The notes beneath the pieces are model-generated. The model did no database searches, was not told where the DNA came from, and was given only the letters and a program-made list of their open reading frames with translations. 64,000 bases of DNA from Candidatus Defluviibacillus avedoerensis (lineage in GTDB: Bacteria > Pseudomonadota > Gammaproteobacteria > Burkholderiales > Burkholderiaceae_C): positions 620,001-684,000 of the forward strand of contig JADJBS010000020.1 of the NCBI GenBank assembly GCA_016703665.1, given 5' to 3'. How positions within the stretch are numbered: the first letter of the stretch is position 1; each line of letters begins with the position of its first letter. Shown here in pieces: positions 8,491 through 17,152 of this stretch. Made by a program: the position numbers and the translations under genes.

Positions 8491-9789
8491 TCAGCGCATC
8501 CACCACTTAAGGGGAACGAGCACCAAATCAGGGAAAATCACGAGCAGAAAGAGTACAGCCAGTTCGGCAAGTAAGAACGGCATGACGCCCTTGAATGCAT
8601 CATCCATGTTGATCTTCGCCACACCACACACGACATTCAGCACGGTGCCGACTGGTGGCGTGATCAAGCCAATGGCGTTGTTCATGATGAACAGCACACC
8701 AAAGTAAACCGGATCGATACCCGCCTTGATAACGACAGGCATCAGCACCGGGGTGAGGATCAGCACTGTGGGGGCAAAGTCCAGCGCGGTGCCCACAATG
8801 ACGATCAGCACCATCATCACAAACATCAGCAGCATCTTGTTACCCATGAAGGGCTCCATTAAGGCGGCGATTTCGGTCGGAATATTGGCGACAGTGATCA
8901 GCCAGGCACTGACCATGGCTGCGGCAACCAGAAACATCACCACCGATGTGGTCTTGCCTGCGGCCGCGATCAAGGCGTAGAGCTTGTTCCACTTGAGTTC
9001 GCGATAAACAAACATGCCCACCACAAAGCTGTAAACAGCAGCCACTACGGCTGCTTCGGTCGGTGTGAACACGCCGAACTTCATGCCCCCGATGATGACA
9101 ATGGGCAGCGCCAACGCGAGCGAGCCATTGGCTGTGATCGTCAGGCGCTGCGCCATGGGCACGGGCGGAGCTGGTCGCACGTTTTCACGCTTGGCCACCC
9201 ACCACCAAGTGATGCCAATGGCCAAACCCATCATGACGCCCGGCACGATGCCGGCCAGGAACAGCTTGGTGATGGACACATTGGCCGCAACGCCAAAAAT
9301 GATGAAGCCAATGGAAGGCGGAATCACCGGCGCAATGATGCCGCCGGCAGCAATCAGCCCTGCCGAGCGGCCCACGTCATACCCTGCGGCCCGCATCATG
9401 GGAATGAGCAGTGCCGCCAGTGCTGCCGTGTCGGCCACCGCAGAGCCTGACAGCGATGCCATGATGATGGCGGCAATGACTGCCACAAAGCCCAAGCCAC
9501 CGCGAAAGTGCCCTACCCAGGCCATGGCCAGATTCACGATGCGGCGGCTCAGCCCCCCAGCGTTCATGAATTCGCCAGCCAACAAGAAAAATGGCACCGC
9601 CAGCAATGGGAAATTGTCGGCACCATCCACAAAACGCTGCGCGAGGATCTGGCTGTCAAAGGCGGGCAAGCCACCGGTTGCAGCCAGAAAGGCCATCAGG
9701 CTGACGCCACACACCAGCAACGAATAGGCAATGGGCATGCCCAGCGCCATGGCCGCCAGCAGGCTGCCGATAAATACCAGTACCGTCAT
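8491..9789 (-). CDS. TRAP transporter large permease (DctM family)
   Basis: This 432-residue polytopic membrane protein of about 12 helices is typical in length for DctM. Family motifs include ALGMPIAYSLLVCG near the N-terminus, PFFLLAGEFMNAGG, AGGIIAPVIPPSIGFIIFG and the late NNAIGLITPPVGTVLNV. It is the ion-coupled transport subunit. It overlaps dctQ by four bases (ATGA) and precedes dctP by 25 bp. Confidence 0.95.
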   Translation of the reverse strand: MTVLVFIGSLLAAMALGMPIAYSLLVCGVSLMAFLAATGGLPAFDSQILAQRFVDGADNFPLLAVPFFLLAGEFMNAGGLSRRIVNLAMAWVGHFRGGLGFVAVIAAIIMASLSGSAVADTAALAALLIPMMRAAGYDVGRSAGLIAAGGIIAPVIPPSIGFIIFGVAANVSITKLFLAGIVPGVMMGLAIGITWWWVAKRENVRPAPPVPMAQRLTITANGSLALALPIVIIGGMKFGVFTPTEAAVVAAVYSFVVGMFVYRELKWNKLYALIAAAGKTTSVVMFLVAAAMVSAWLITVANIPTEIAALMEPFMGNKMLLMFVMMVLIVIVGTALDFAPTVLILTPVLMPVVIKAGIDPVYFGVLFIMNNAIGLITPPVGTVLNVVCGVAKINMDDAFKGVMPFLLAELAVLFLLVIFPDLVLVPLKWWMR

Positions 9790-10358
9790 GCCTTGCCCCC
9801 GATGCCAGCAGGGGCCATTTCGGCTTGCTTGATGTTTTGTTCTGCTTCCTTCAGGCCTTCGGCTTCAACCACCATGACCATCTCGTCCTCACGCATCTGC
9901 CCAGTCAGCAAGCGGTAGAGAACATGCACATTGATTGCCCCCATCACCACACCGACGATGTAGCCCATACCGTAAATCCAGATCATCGAGATGCCAACGA
10001 CGGGCGAAACGTTGGTTACCTGCAGTTCATGCATTTTCCAGGTGCCCAGCAAAAACAGGCCATTGCAAAACAGCATCAGACATTCGCTGGCAAACACGCA
10101 AAACTTTTTACCGCCGAGGGGTAGGTTCTTCACCAAGGTGTCCACCCCTAAGTGCCCTTTTTCATGCATGGCCACCATGGCCCCCAGATAGGTCAGCCAG
10201 ATGAAGCAGTAGCGCGACATCTCTTCTGACACTGTGATGCCCGAATTGAAGACGTAGCGCATGACCACATTGCCAAACACCATGACGACCATGGCCACCA
10301 GGCAGGCAACGACACCAAACTCCAGCGTCTTGAAAAATCTGTCTACAAGTTTCTTCAT
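9786..10358 (-). CDS. TRAP transporter small permease (DctQ family)
   Basis: The 190-residue protein has four predicted membrane helices and the DctQ signature SEEMSRYCFIWLTYLGAMVA followed by the conserved short helix EKGHLGVDTL. The C-terminal 35 residues are charged, with Glu clusters, and lie outside the usual domain. It forms the membrane complex with DctM. Only 27 bp separate it from the upstream regulator, so regulator, transporter and dehydratase are probably one operon. Confidence 0.93.
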   Translation of the reverse strand: MKKLVDRFFKTLEFGVVACLVAMVVMVFGNVVMRYVFNSGITVSEEMSRYCFIWLTYLGAMVAMHEKGHLGVDTLVKNLPLGGKKFCVFASECLMLFCNGLFLLGTWKMHELQVTNVSPVVGISMIWIYGMGYIVGVVMGAINVHVLYRLLTGQMREDEMVMVVEAEGLKEAEQNIKQAEMAPAGIGGKA

Positions 10359-10385
10359 ACGTCTCCAGGTACCCAGAAGCCGTGC

Positions 10386-11132
10386 CTAGGCGGCTTTCTT
10401 CAGTTGTGACGCCATCTTGCGCAGGCTGGGCAAGCGTTTGCGCGAGGCCAGCACGAGCTCGATATCGTCCGCAGCACCATCAATTAATTTCAATATTGCC
10501 TTCTCAGCGCGATCCGGCTGGCGCGCGATCACGGCATCCAGCACCGCGCGGTGAAGAGGCAAAGAACTCTTAGGGCCATCAGGGCGTGAGGTGGATATCT
10601 CAAAGCTGGTGCGCAGCAGCGCGCTGAGCGCCTTGCTCATCTGCACCAGCATGCGGTTGCGGCAAGCACGGAGCAAGCCTTGGTGGAAACGCAGGTCGTG
10701 GGTGACGTAATCACCCCCGTCCTCAATGGCGGTTTTCATGCCTTGGTAGGCGGCTTCGATGGAATTAAGGTCTGCTGCGGTCGCACGTTCTGCCGCCAGC
10801 CGCACGGCAGCAGGCTCCACAGCGCGGCGCAGATACTGCAGATCACGCAAAAATTCAGGCGTCAACCCCGCCTTGCTTTGCCAGGCCACTACGTCCGGGT
10901 CAAACCAGTTCCAGTGCTCCTCGGCCAACACTTTGGTGCCCACCTTGGGGCCGGTACTGACCAAGCCCTTGGCAATCAATGACTTGACCGCCTCGCGCAC
11001 CACCGTGCGACTGACACCCAGCTCACTACACAAGGCAGGCTCAGGTGGCAGACTGGCCCCGGCAGGGTAGCGCCCAGCGAGGATGGCCTCACCCAGGTGG
11101 TCTACCGTATTGCCGTGGACGTTTTTGATCAT
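10386..11132 (-). CDS. FadR-subfamily GntR transcriptional regulator
   Basis: The 248-residue protein has a GntR winged helix (about residues 10-75, LPPEPALCSELGVSRTVVRE) and an FCD domain (about residues 90-225) with the metal-binding pattern D-H (THDLRFHQGLLRAC) typical of sugar-acid and carboxylate sensors. It is transcribed away from the IlvD/Edd-type dehydratase and toward the TRAP operon, so it probably controls both sides from the shared 68-bp region, which has a FadR-type dyad. Confidence 0.92.
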   Translation of the reverse strand: MIKNVHGNTVDHLGEAILAGRYPAGASLPPEPALCSELGVSRTVVREAVKSLIAKGLVSTGPKVGTKVLAEEHWNWFDPDVVAWQSKAGLTPEFLRDLQYLRRAVEPAAVRLAAERATAADLNSIEAAYQGMKTAIEDGGDYVTHDLRFHQGLLRACRNRMLVQMSKALSALLRTSFEISTSRPDGPKSSLPLHRAVLDAVIARQPDRAEKAILKLIDGAADDIELVLASRKRLPSLRKMASQLKKAA

Positions 11133-11158
11133 GGTTATTACTGAGTCGATGAATCCAA

Positions 11159-11169
11159 TGGTATGACGA
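11159..11169. promoter_or_regulatory. FadR-type operator in the divergent promoter
   Basis: TGGTATGACGA fits the FadR-subfamily consensus TNGTNNNACNA and lies between the divergent regulator gene (start 11132) and the dehydratase gene (ATG at 11201). Position and match suggest it is the binding site of the adjacent regulator; this is inference. Confidence 0.5.
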
Positions 11170-11200
11170 TAATATGTTTAACCTTTTCCGGATTTACCCT

Positions 11201-12934
11201 ATGACCGCCCCTAAAAAACCCGCACACGAACTCCGAAGCCAGCAGTGGTTTGGTCGTCAAGACCGAGACGGATTTGCCTACCGCTCATGGGTCAAAGGCA
11301 AGGGCGTGCCGCATGACCAGTTCGATGGCCGCCCCGTTATCGGCATCTGCAACACTTTCAGCGAGCTGACCCCCTGTAACAGCCACTTTCGCACCCTGGC
11401 AGAGCAGGTCAAGATTGGCGTGTACGAAGCTGGCGGGTTCCCGCTTGAGTTTCCGGTAATGAGCCTAGGCGAAACTCTGCTGCGTCCCACCGCCATGCTG
11501 TACCGCAACCTCGCCAGCATGGACGTGGAAGAAAGCATTCGTGGCAACCCCATCGACGGCGTGGTGCTGCTGATGGGTTGCGACAAGACCACGCCCTCGT
11601 TGCTGATGGGCGCGTCCAGCGTGGACCTGCCCACCATTGGTGTGAGCGGTGGCCCCATGCTCAACGGCAAATGGCGTGGGCAAGAACTGGGCAGCGGCAC
11701 GGGCGTGTGGAGCATGAGCGAACAGGTGCGTGCGGGCACGCTCAAGCTGGCCGACTTTTTTGAAGCCGAAAGCTGCATGCATCGCAGCCACGGCCACTGC
11801 ATGACCATGGGCACCGCCAGCACCATGGCCAGCATGGTCGAGGCTCTCGGCGTGGGCCTGCCCGGCAACGCCGCCTACCCTGCTGTGGATGGCCGCCGCA
11901 ACGTGCTAGCTCGCAACGCTGGGCGTCGCATTGTGGACATGGTGCATGCCGACCAAAAGCTCTCTACCATCCTGACCCGCGAAGCCTTTGAGAACGCCAT
12001 CAAGACGCTGGCTGCCATCGGCGGATCAACCAACGCGGTGATTCACCTGATTGCCATCGCGGGGCGTCTCGGCGTGAAACTGACGGTAGAAGACTTTGAC
12101 CGCCTCGCCAGCGAACTGCCTTGCCTGCTGAACCTGCAACCCAGTGGCGAGCATTTGATGGAAGACTTCTGCTATGCGGGTGGCTTGCCCGTGGTGATGA
12201 AAGAAATCCTGCACCTGCTGCACAAAGACATCATCACCGCCAGTGGCAAGACCGTGGCCGAGAACGTGGCCGACGCGCAAAACTACGACCCACGCGTGAT
12301 CAAAACCATGGCTGCACCGTTCAAGGACAAGGCCGGTATTGCCCTGCTCAAGGGCAACCTCGCCCCACGGGGCGCTGTCATCAAACCCAGCGCGGCCACG
12401 CCAGAACTGATGGTACACAAAGGCCGGGCCGTGGTGTTCGAGAACAAAGAAGACTTTGACCACCGCATCAATGACGAAAGCCTGGATGTGGATGAACACT
12501 GCATCCTGGTATTGAAGAACTGCGGCCCCAAGGGCTACCCCGGCATGGCCGAGGTAGGCAACATGCCGCTGCCACCTAAGGTTTTGCGCAAAGGTATTAC
12601 AGATATGGTGCGCATCAGCGACGCTCGCATGAGCGGCACCGCCTATGGCACTGTGGTGCTGCATACCGCGCCAGAGGCCGCCGCCGGAGGCCCCCTGGCC
12701 GTGGTGCAAAACGGCGACATCATCGAGCTGAATGTGCCTCAGCGACTGCTGCATCTGCACATCAGCGAGGAAGAACTGTCTGCTCGTTTGGCCAAATGGC
12801 AGCAACCCAAGCCGCCAATGGATTCAGGCTACTGGAAGCTGTATGTCGACCATGTGTTGCAGGCTGACGAAGGCGCCGACCTGGACTTTCTCAAGGGCAA
12901 GCGCGGCGCCTTTGTACCCCGGGATAACCACTGA
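11201..12934 (+). CDS. IlvD/Edd family dehydratase, L-arabonate dehydratase-like
   Basis: I prefer the ATG at 11201 (MTAPKKPAHELR), giving 577 residues; an in-frame ATG at 11174 would add nine atypical residues. The three Fe-S cysteine regions are present: NTFSELTPCN, LMGCDKTTPS and SHGHCMTMGTAS. The C-terminal ARMSGTAYGTVVLH is also typical. The family contains dihydroxy-acid, 6-phosphogluconate and pentonate/hexonate dehydratases; the subgroup with this length and these motifs acts on aldonates such as L-arabonate. In this cluster it would yield a 2-keto-3-deoxy acid. Two unrelated dehydratases in one cluster suggest two aldonates or two stereochemistries. Confidence 0.9.
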   Translation: MTAPKKPAHELRSQQWFGRQDRDGFAYRSWVKGKGVPHDQFDGRPVIGICNTFSELTPCNSHFRTLAEQVKIGVYEAGGFPLEFPVMSLGETLLRPTAMLYRNLASMDVEESIRGNPIDGVVLLMGCDKTTPSLLMGASSVDLPTIGVSGGPMLNGKWRGQELGSGTGVWSMSEQVRAGTLKLADFFEAESCMHRSHGHCMTMGTASTMASMVEALGVGLPGNAAYPAVDGRRNVLARNAGRRIVDMVHADQKLSTILTREAFENAIKTLAAIGGSTNAVIHLIAIAGRLGVKLTVEDFDRLASELPCLLNLQPSGEHLMEDFCYAGGLPVVMKEILHLLHKDIITASGKTVAENVADAQNYDPRVIKTMAAPFKDKAGIALLKGNLAPRGAVIKPSAATPELMVHKGRAVVFENKEDFDHRINDESLDVDEHCILVLKNCGPKGYPGMAEVGNMPLPPKVLRKGITDMVRISDARMSGTAYGTVVLHTAPEAAAGGPLAVVQNGDIIELNVPQRLLHLHISEEELSARLAKWQQPKPPMDSGYWKLYVDHVLQADEGADLDFLKGKRGAFVPRDNH

Positions 12935-12943
12935 TTTCGTCCG

Positions 12944-14215
12944 TCAAAAACAGGTGCTGATCGCACCGGTGACGGTCCAGTCGCTATCTGCAAGTGCCAT
13001 CCAGCGCCATTTGTCAAACGTGGTGCAGGGGTGGGAGATGCCCAGGCCCACGCGGTCTCCGACCTTGACTGTGGCCTGCGCCGCATCAAACCGCAGGTAG
13101 GCGTGTTGATCGTTCAGGGCAGTGATCGCCCAGTCGCTGGGGATTGGCAATGTGCTCAAGCTGCCGATGGGCGCATGGTGTACCGGGATGGGCATGCGCT
13201 GGTCATAAGAAATATCCCGGCGCCCGCAGGTCAGCAAGGCCAGGCCTGGCTCGGGTACCGACTGCACCATCGTCCAGATGCACAGTGCTGGTTGCAGTGA
13301 GCTGGCAAGCTGTTCGCGTTGCTCTACCTGCTTCAAAAAGCCAGCGTAGTTGCCGTGGTCATGGGTCAGATAGCAGCCTGAGCGCAACACCCCACGCACG
13401 GACGGTGTCAGGCCTTGCACCTGCAAAAGAGGGATGACCAGGTCAAAAACGGCTGACCCGCCCGCTGTCACCATCACTTCATCGCGTGGCAACAGGCCCT
13501 CGGCATCACAGGCTTTCAAGCATTCGATGACCCGGCGGACCAGGCTGGTCACGGCTGCCGCATCGTGCTCACTGTTGCACTGCGCCAGCCCACCTTCATA
13601 GCATTCCACGCCGCCAAGCCGCACCACGTCTGACGCAGCCAAGGCGCGTGCAAGCTGCAGGGCCTCGTTTTGCGTGCGGCAGCCGGTGCGTTGGCCTGCG
13701 ATGCCGATTTCCAGCAGCACATCCAATGGCGTTTGAAACTGCTTGCCCTTGGCCCAGTCTTCAATCAAGCTCAATTGGGCCAGGGAATCGACCAAGAACC
13801 AGATTCTGAGACCGGATTGGGCCTCGCGCATCGCGACCAATGCATTGAGATCAGCTTCGCAGACCACCTGGTTGGCAATGATGATGTGTGTCGCACCAGC
13901 CTGGACCCCCACTTGTGCCTGGAAGACGGTGGCAAAGGTAAGCCCCCAGGCGCCTGCCTGCAGCTGTCTGTGCGCGAGCTGTGGAGACAGCGGCGTCTTC
14001 GCGTGCGGCGCAAGCCACACGCCTTTGCGCTGTGCATAGGCCTGCATCCATTGCAGGTTGTGGGCCAAAGCATCCTCCCGTATCACTGCCAGCGGAAACG
14101 CAAAGTCATTGGCCAGCACGTTCCAGTCCTTGGCCCCCAACTGGCTGGCCAGACATTCACCCCGGTGCGCGGGGTAGCTCTTGTGGCGGTGATCCAGTGT
14201 GAAGTCGGTAGTCAT
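12944..14215 (-). CDS. PLP-dependent D-threonine aldolase/D-serine dehydratase-like enzyme (amino acid deaminase)
   Basis: The start is the ATG at 14215 (MTTDFTLDHRHKS), giving 423 residues; the open frame continues upstream into dgoK antisense but without family similarity. The fold-type III N-terminal barrel has the PLP lysine in APHAKTPLSPQ, and the C-terminal domain has the metal-binding His and Cys in GISHPCTTFDKW. The family splits D-threonine or deaminates D-serine and related hydroxy-amino acids. It diverges from dgoK with 36 bp between starts and is convergent with the IlvD/Edd dehydratase. Confidence 0.88.
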   Translation of the reverse strand: MTTDFTLDHRHKSYPAHRGECLASQLGAKDWNVLANDFAFPLAVIREDALAHNLQWMQAYAQRKGVWLAPHAKTPLSPQLAHRQLQAGAWGLTFATVFQAQVGVQAGATHIIIANQVVCEADLNALVAMREAQSGLRIWFLVDSLAQLSLIEDWAKGKQFQTPLDVLLEIGIAGQRTGCRTQNEALQLARALAASDVVRLGGVECYEGGLAQCNSEHDAAAVTSLVRRVIECLKACDAEGLLPRDEVMVTAGGSAVFDLVIPLLQVQGLTPSVRGVLRSGCYLTHDHGNYAGFLKQVEQREQLASSLQPALCIWTMVQSVPEPGLALLTCGRRDISYDQRMPIPVHHAPIGSLSTLPIPSDWAITALNDQHAYLRFDAAQATVKVGDRVGLGISHPCTTFDKWRWMALADSDWTVTGAISTCF

Positions 14216-14251
14216 GTCAAAGCCCTCAGCAAACGTGCTATTTTCAGCTAC

Positions 14252-15211
14252 ATGACGAACCGTCCAACTTCGGTTGAAATTGAACAAGCCACCCTTCTGG
14301 CACTGGACTGGGGCACCACTGCCTTGCGTGCTGCGCTGCTTGACGCGCGGGGCAATGTGCTGCACGAGCACAGCTCAGCCAACGGGATTCTGAGCATTTC
14401 AAGCAATGGTTTTGCTTCTTTTTTTGAAGCAAACTTTTCAGCCTGGATAAGCCATAAAGGTATTTTATGCTTGATTTCTGGGATGGCAGGCAGTCAGCAA
14501 GGCTGGGTGGAGGCCCCTTACTGCCCTTGCCCCGCTGGGTTTGGCGAACTTGCCACCCATTTGAAGTGGGTGGAGCCAGGCCGCATCGCCATCGTGCCGG
14601 GCTTGAGTTGCCTGCGCCCCGGTGTGCCCGCCAGCCTGTCGCTGAGCCAGATACCTGATGTGATGCGTGGCGAAGAGGTGCAAGTGTTTGGCGCCTTGCG
14701 AAGCCTCGGGTGTCAAGAAGCACTGGTGGTGCTGCCCGGTACGCACAGCAAATGGGTACAAGTGCGCGATGCACGCATTGACAGTTTTCAGACCTGCATG
14801 ACAGGGGAATTGTTTGCCCTGCTGCGTCAGCATTCGATTTTGGCGCGAACCCTGCCCCCTTCGGGTGGCCCTGACGACGGCATGCTGGATGAAACCGCGT
14901 TTGATGAGGCAGTCGCCCTGGCCATGGTGTCGCCAGGACTGCTGTCAACTGCTTTCAGCACACGCAGTCTTGGGCTCTGGAAGGCCTTGTCACCTGCAGC
15001 ACTGCTCAGCCACCTGTCGGGTTTGGTCATTGGCGAAGAACTGCGCTGCCAGCATTTGTCGCACGGCACCGAAGTCATCGTGATAGGGTCTGCTGTCTTG
15101 TGCCTGCGCTATGGCCGGGCGCTGCAGCAACTGGGCATGCGCGTGCGTTGCCTGGGTTCAGAAGCGACCTGGAACGGCCTGTTCTCGATTTACAAAACCA
15201 TCAAACCATGA
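14252..15211 (+). CDS. dgoK: 2-dehydro-3-deoxygalactonokinase
   Basis: I start at the ATG at 14252 (MTNRPTSVEIEQ), giving 319 residues, the usual DgoK length. Family features are the N-terminal phosphate loop LALDWGTTALRAALLD, CLISGMAGSQQGWVEAPYCP and the ATP/sugar region VVLPGTHSKWVQV. The enzyme phosphorylates 2-keto-3-deoxygalactonate at O6. Its stop overlaps the start of the aldolase gene (ATGA), the standard dgoKA arrangement of the De Ley-Doudoroff pathway. Confidence 0.93.
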   Translation: MTNRPTSVEIEQATLLALDWGTTALRAALLDARGNVLHEHSSANGILSISSNGFASFFEANFSAWISHKGILCLISGMAGSQQGWVEAPYCPCPAGFGELATHLKWVEPGRIAIVPGLSCLRPGVPASLSLSQIPDVMRGEEVQVFGALRSLGCQEALVVLPGTHSKWVQVRDARIDSFQTCMTGELFALLRQHSILARTLPPSGGPDDGMLDETAFDEAVALAMVSPGLLSTAFSTRSLGLWKALSPAALLSHLSGLVIGEELRCQHLSHGTEVIVIGSAVLCLRYGRALQQLGMRVRCLGSEATWNGLFSIYKTIKP

Positions 15212-15846
15212 ACCTCAGCGACAAATTCAACACTGCCATAGAGCAGTTGCCACTGATTGCCATCCTGCGTGGTCTTCTACCGAGCGAGGCCGAGTCCATC
15301 GGTCAGGCGCTCACGGACTGTCGGTGGCCATTGATCGAAGTGCCCCTCAACTCACCACAGCCACTCGACAGCATTGCCGTCTTGGTGGCGAGCCAGTCGC
15401 GGGCCATGATCGGTGCAGGCACCGTGCTGACCGTGGCCGATGTGCGAAACGTCCACGCCGCTGGTGGCCAGATGGTGGTGTCGCCCAACTTCAATGCTGA
15501 CGTAGTACGGGAAACCCGACGGCTGGGCATGATCAGCTTGCCGGGTGTGATCACGCCCAGCGAGGCCTTTGCCGCCTTACAGGCGGGTGCAAGCGGATTG
15601 AAGCTTTTCCCGGCGGAGATGATCAGCCCGGCGGTGGTGAAAGCGCTGCGCGCCGTTTTGCATATCGACACTCTGCTGCTACCGGTCGGTGGCATCAGTG
15701 CCCACAACATGGGGGATTGGCGCGCGGCAGGGGCCAGTGGCTTCGGTATCGGCTCTAGCCTCTACAAACCAGGTATGAGTCCCCAGCAAGTCGGTCAAAA
15801 CGCGATCCAGTTTGTGGCAAATTACACTGGCAGAACCCCAGTCTGA
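15208..15846 (+). CDS. dgoA: 2-dehydro-3-deoxy-6-phosphogalactonate aldolase
   Basis: The 212-residue class I aldolase of the KDPG/KHG family starts at the ATG overlapping the dgoK stop. Visible motifs are the catalytic Glu in IEVPLNSPQ, GAGTVL, SPNFN and the Schiff-base Lys in GLKLFPAE, then LPVGGIS. EVPLNSP rather than EVTLRTP separates the DgoA type from Eda, matching its coupling to dgoK. It cleaves the phosphorylated keto-acid to pyruvate and glyceraldehyde-3-phosphate. Confidence 0.93.
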   Translation: MNLSDKFNTAIEQLPLIAILRGLLPSEAESIGQALTDCRWPLIEVPLNSPQPLDSIAVLVASQSRAMIGAGTVLTVADVRNVHAAGGQMVVSPNFNADVVRETRRLGMISLPGVITPSEAFAALQAGASGLKLFPAEMISPAVVKALRAVLHIDTLLLPVGGISAHNMGDWRAAGASGFGIGSSLYKPGMSPQQVGQNAIQFVANYTGRTPV

Positions 15847-15867
15847 GCGTACATGGCATCACTACTG

Positions 15868-16329
15868 TCAAAGCGTTCGTCCCATTGCATGGGTGCATTT
15901 GATTTTGATGTATTTGAAGATGTCATCGGCCTTCACAATTGGCGACGGAGCCTGGGCAGGATCCTTGTAAATCATTCCAAGGCGTAGGGACTTTGACTCT
16001 GACCTTGTCAGGCTGACCGTCTCGTTGATACTCAGGCTCGTTCCCGGTAAGGTGAACTGAACCGTAAACACCAACGGATCATAGGTGCGATTTGTCACTG
16101 AGAGCCAATAGGTGGTCATCAAACCGGGGCTGCGTACCTCATTGGTCATCCACGCCTTATTGCCATTGAGGATACCCGCAACGCATAGGGGCCGACTGTC
16201 ACTCTCAGTAGTCGATTCGTAAGCATTCCAAGCCTTGGCCGAATTCGCCATCAAACTGAGTGCAGCCATTGCCAAGGTTAGCAAAACGGTTTTGGTCAGA
16301 TGAAAAATGGACACTTTTGAGTTTCGCAT
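15868..16329 (-). CDS. Secreted hypothetical protein
   Basis: A 153-residue protein from the ATG at 16329; a TTG at 16353 in frame is less likely. It has a clear signal peptide (about residues 1-34, ending NSAKA) and a mature part rich in beta-type sequence (YWLSVTNRTYDPLVFTVQF). Two Cys in the mature chain (RPLCVAG and KIKCTH) could form a disulfide. I do not recognise the family. It is convergent with dgoA and divergent from the SDR gene, and has no obvious link to sugar metabolism. Confidence 0.7.
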   Translation of the reverse strand: MRNSKVSIFHLTKTVLLTLAMAALSLMANSAKAWNAYESTTESDSRPLCVAGILNGNKAWMTNEVRSPGLMTTYWLSVTNRTYDPLVFTVQFTLPGTSLSINETVSLTRSESKSLRLGMIYKDPAQAPSPIVKADDIFKYIKIKCTHAMGRTL

Positions 16330-16366
16330 TTTCGGTAGTGCAATGATCGACAAGTATCATACTTAG

Positions 16367-17152
16367 ATGAATATAGGATCAGCTCACGTCTCCTTTGGCT
16401 TGAAAGGGTGCGTATGCATCGTGACGGGTGGCGCTCGCGGAATCGGCGAAGCCTGCATTCGGCGCTTTGCTCGCGAAGGCGCTAAGACCGTCATCATTGA
16501 CATGGACGACATCAATGGCAGGGCACTGGCAGCCAGCACGGACAGCCTCTACATCCCTTGCGATGTTGGAGACAAAACTCAGGTTGACGCCATGGTGGCT
16601 CAAACCCTTGAACACTTTGGTGGCATTGATGTACTCGTCAACAATGCTGGCATATTCAAAGCTGCCGATTTCCTGGACGTGACCGAGGCTGATTTTGACG
16701 CGGTGCTCAGGGTGAACCTGAAGGGCAGCTTTTTGGTTGGGCAGGCTGTTGCCCGTGAGATGGCAAAAGTTGGCCGAGGCAGCATCGTCAACATGAGCAG
16801 CGTCAACGGTGTCACGGCGATTCCCAGCATTGCCAGCTACAACGTGAGCAAAGGCGGCATCAACCAGCTGACCAGAGCCATGGCATTGGCGTTGGCGGAC
16901 AAGGGCATCCGCGTGAATGCCGTCGCACCCGGGACGATTGCGACAGAACTGGCCGCTAAGGCCGTGTTGACCAGTGATGAAGCCAAGAACCGCATCCTTA
17001 GCCGTACACCGCTCAAGCGCCTGGGCGCGCCATCTGAAATAGCGGATGCCGTGGCATTCCTTGCCAGCGATGCCGCGAGCTACATAACCGGCGAAGTTCT
17101 GGTGGTAGACGGTGGCCGGATGGCGCTGAATTACACCGTGTCGGTGGAGTGA
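16367..17152 (+). CDS. Short-chain dehydrogenase/reductase
   Basis: The 261-residue classical SDR has the cofactor glycine motif TGGARGIGEA, NNAG, the catalytic Ser region NMSSVNG and the YNVSK active-site pair. An acidic residue after beta-2 (IIDMDD) indicates NAD rather than NADP. In this neighbourhood it may oxidise an aldose such as galactose to the lactone, the first step of the dgo pathway, but SDR specificity cannot be read from sequence. It overlaps the convergent transglutaminase-like gene by 22 bp. Confidence 0.9.
   Translation: MNIGSAHVSFGLKGCVCIVTGGARGIGEACIRRFAREGAKTVIIDMDDINGRALAASTDSLYIPCDVGDKTQVDAMVAQTLEHFGGIDVLVNNAGIFKAADFLDVTEADFDAVLRVNLKGSFLVGQAVAREMAKVGRGSIVNMSSVNGVTAIPSIASYNVSKGGINQLTRAMALALADKGIRVNAVAPGTIATELAAKAVLTSDEAKNRILSRTPLKRLGAPSEIADAVAFLASDAASYITGEVLVVDGGRMALNYTVSVE

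Noticed and set aside
13670..14251. 194-codon upstream extension of the dgoK frame
   Set aside because: It is antisense to the D-threonine aldolase-like gene and shows no similarity; DgoK family length and the phosphate-loop position support the start at 14252.
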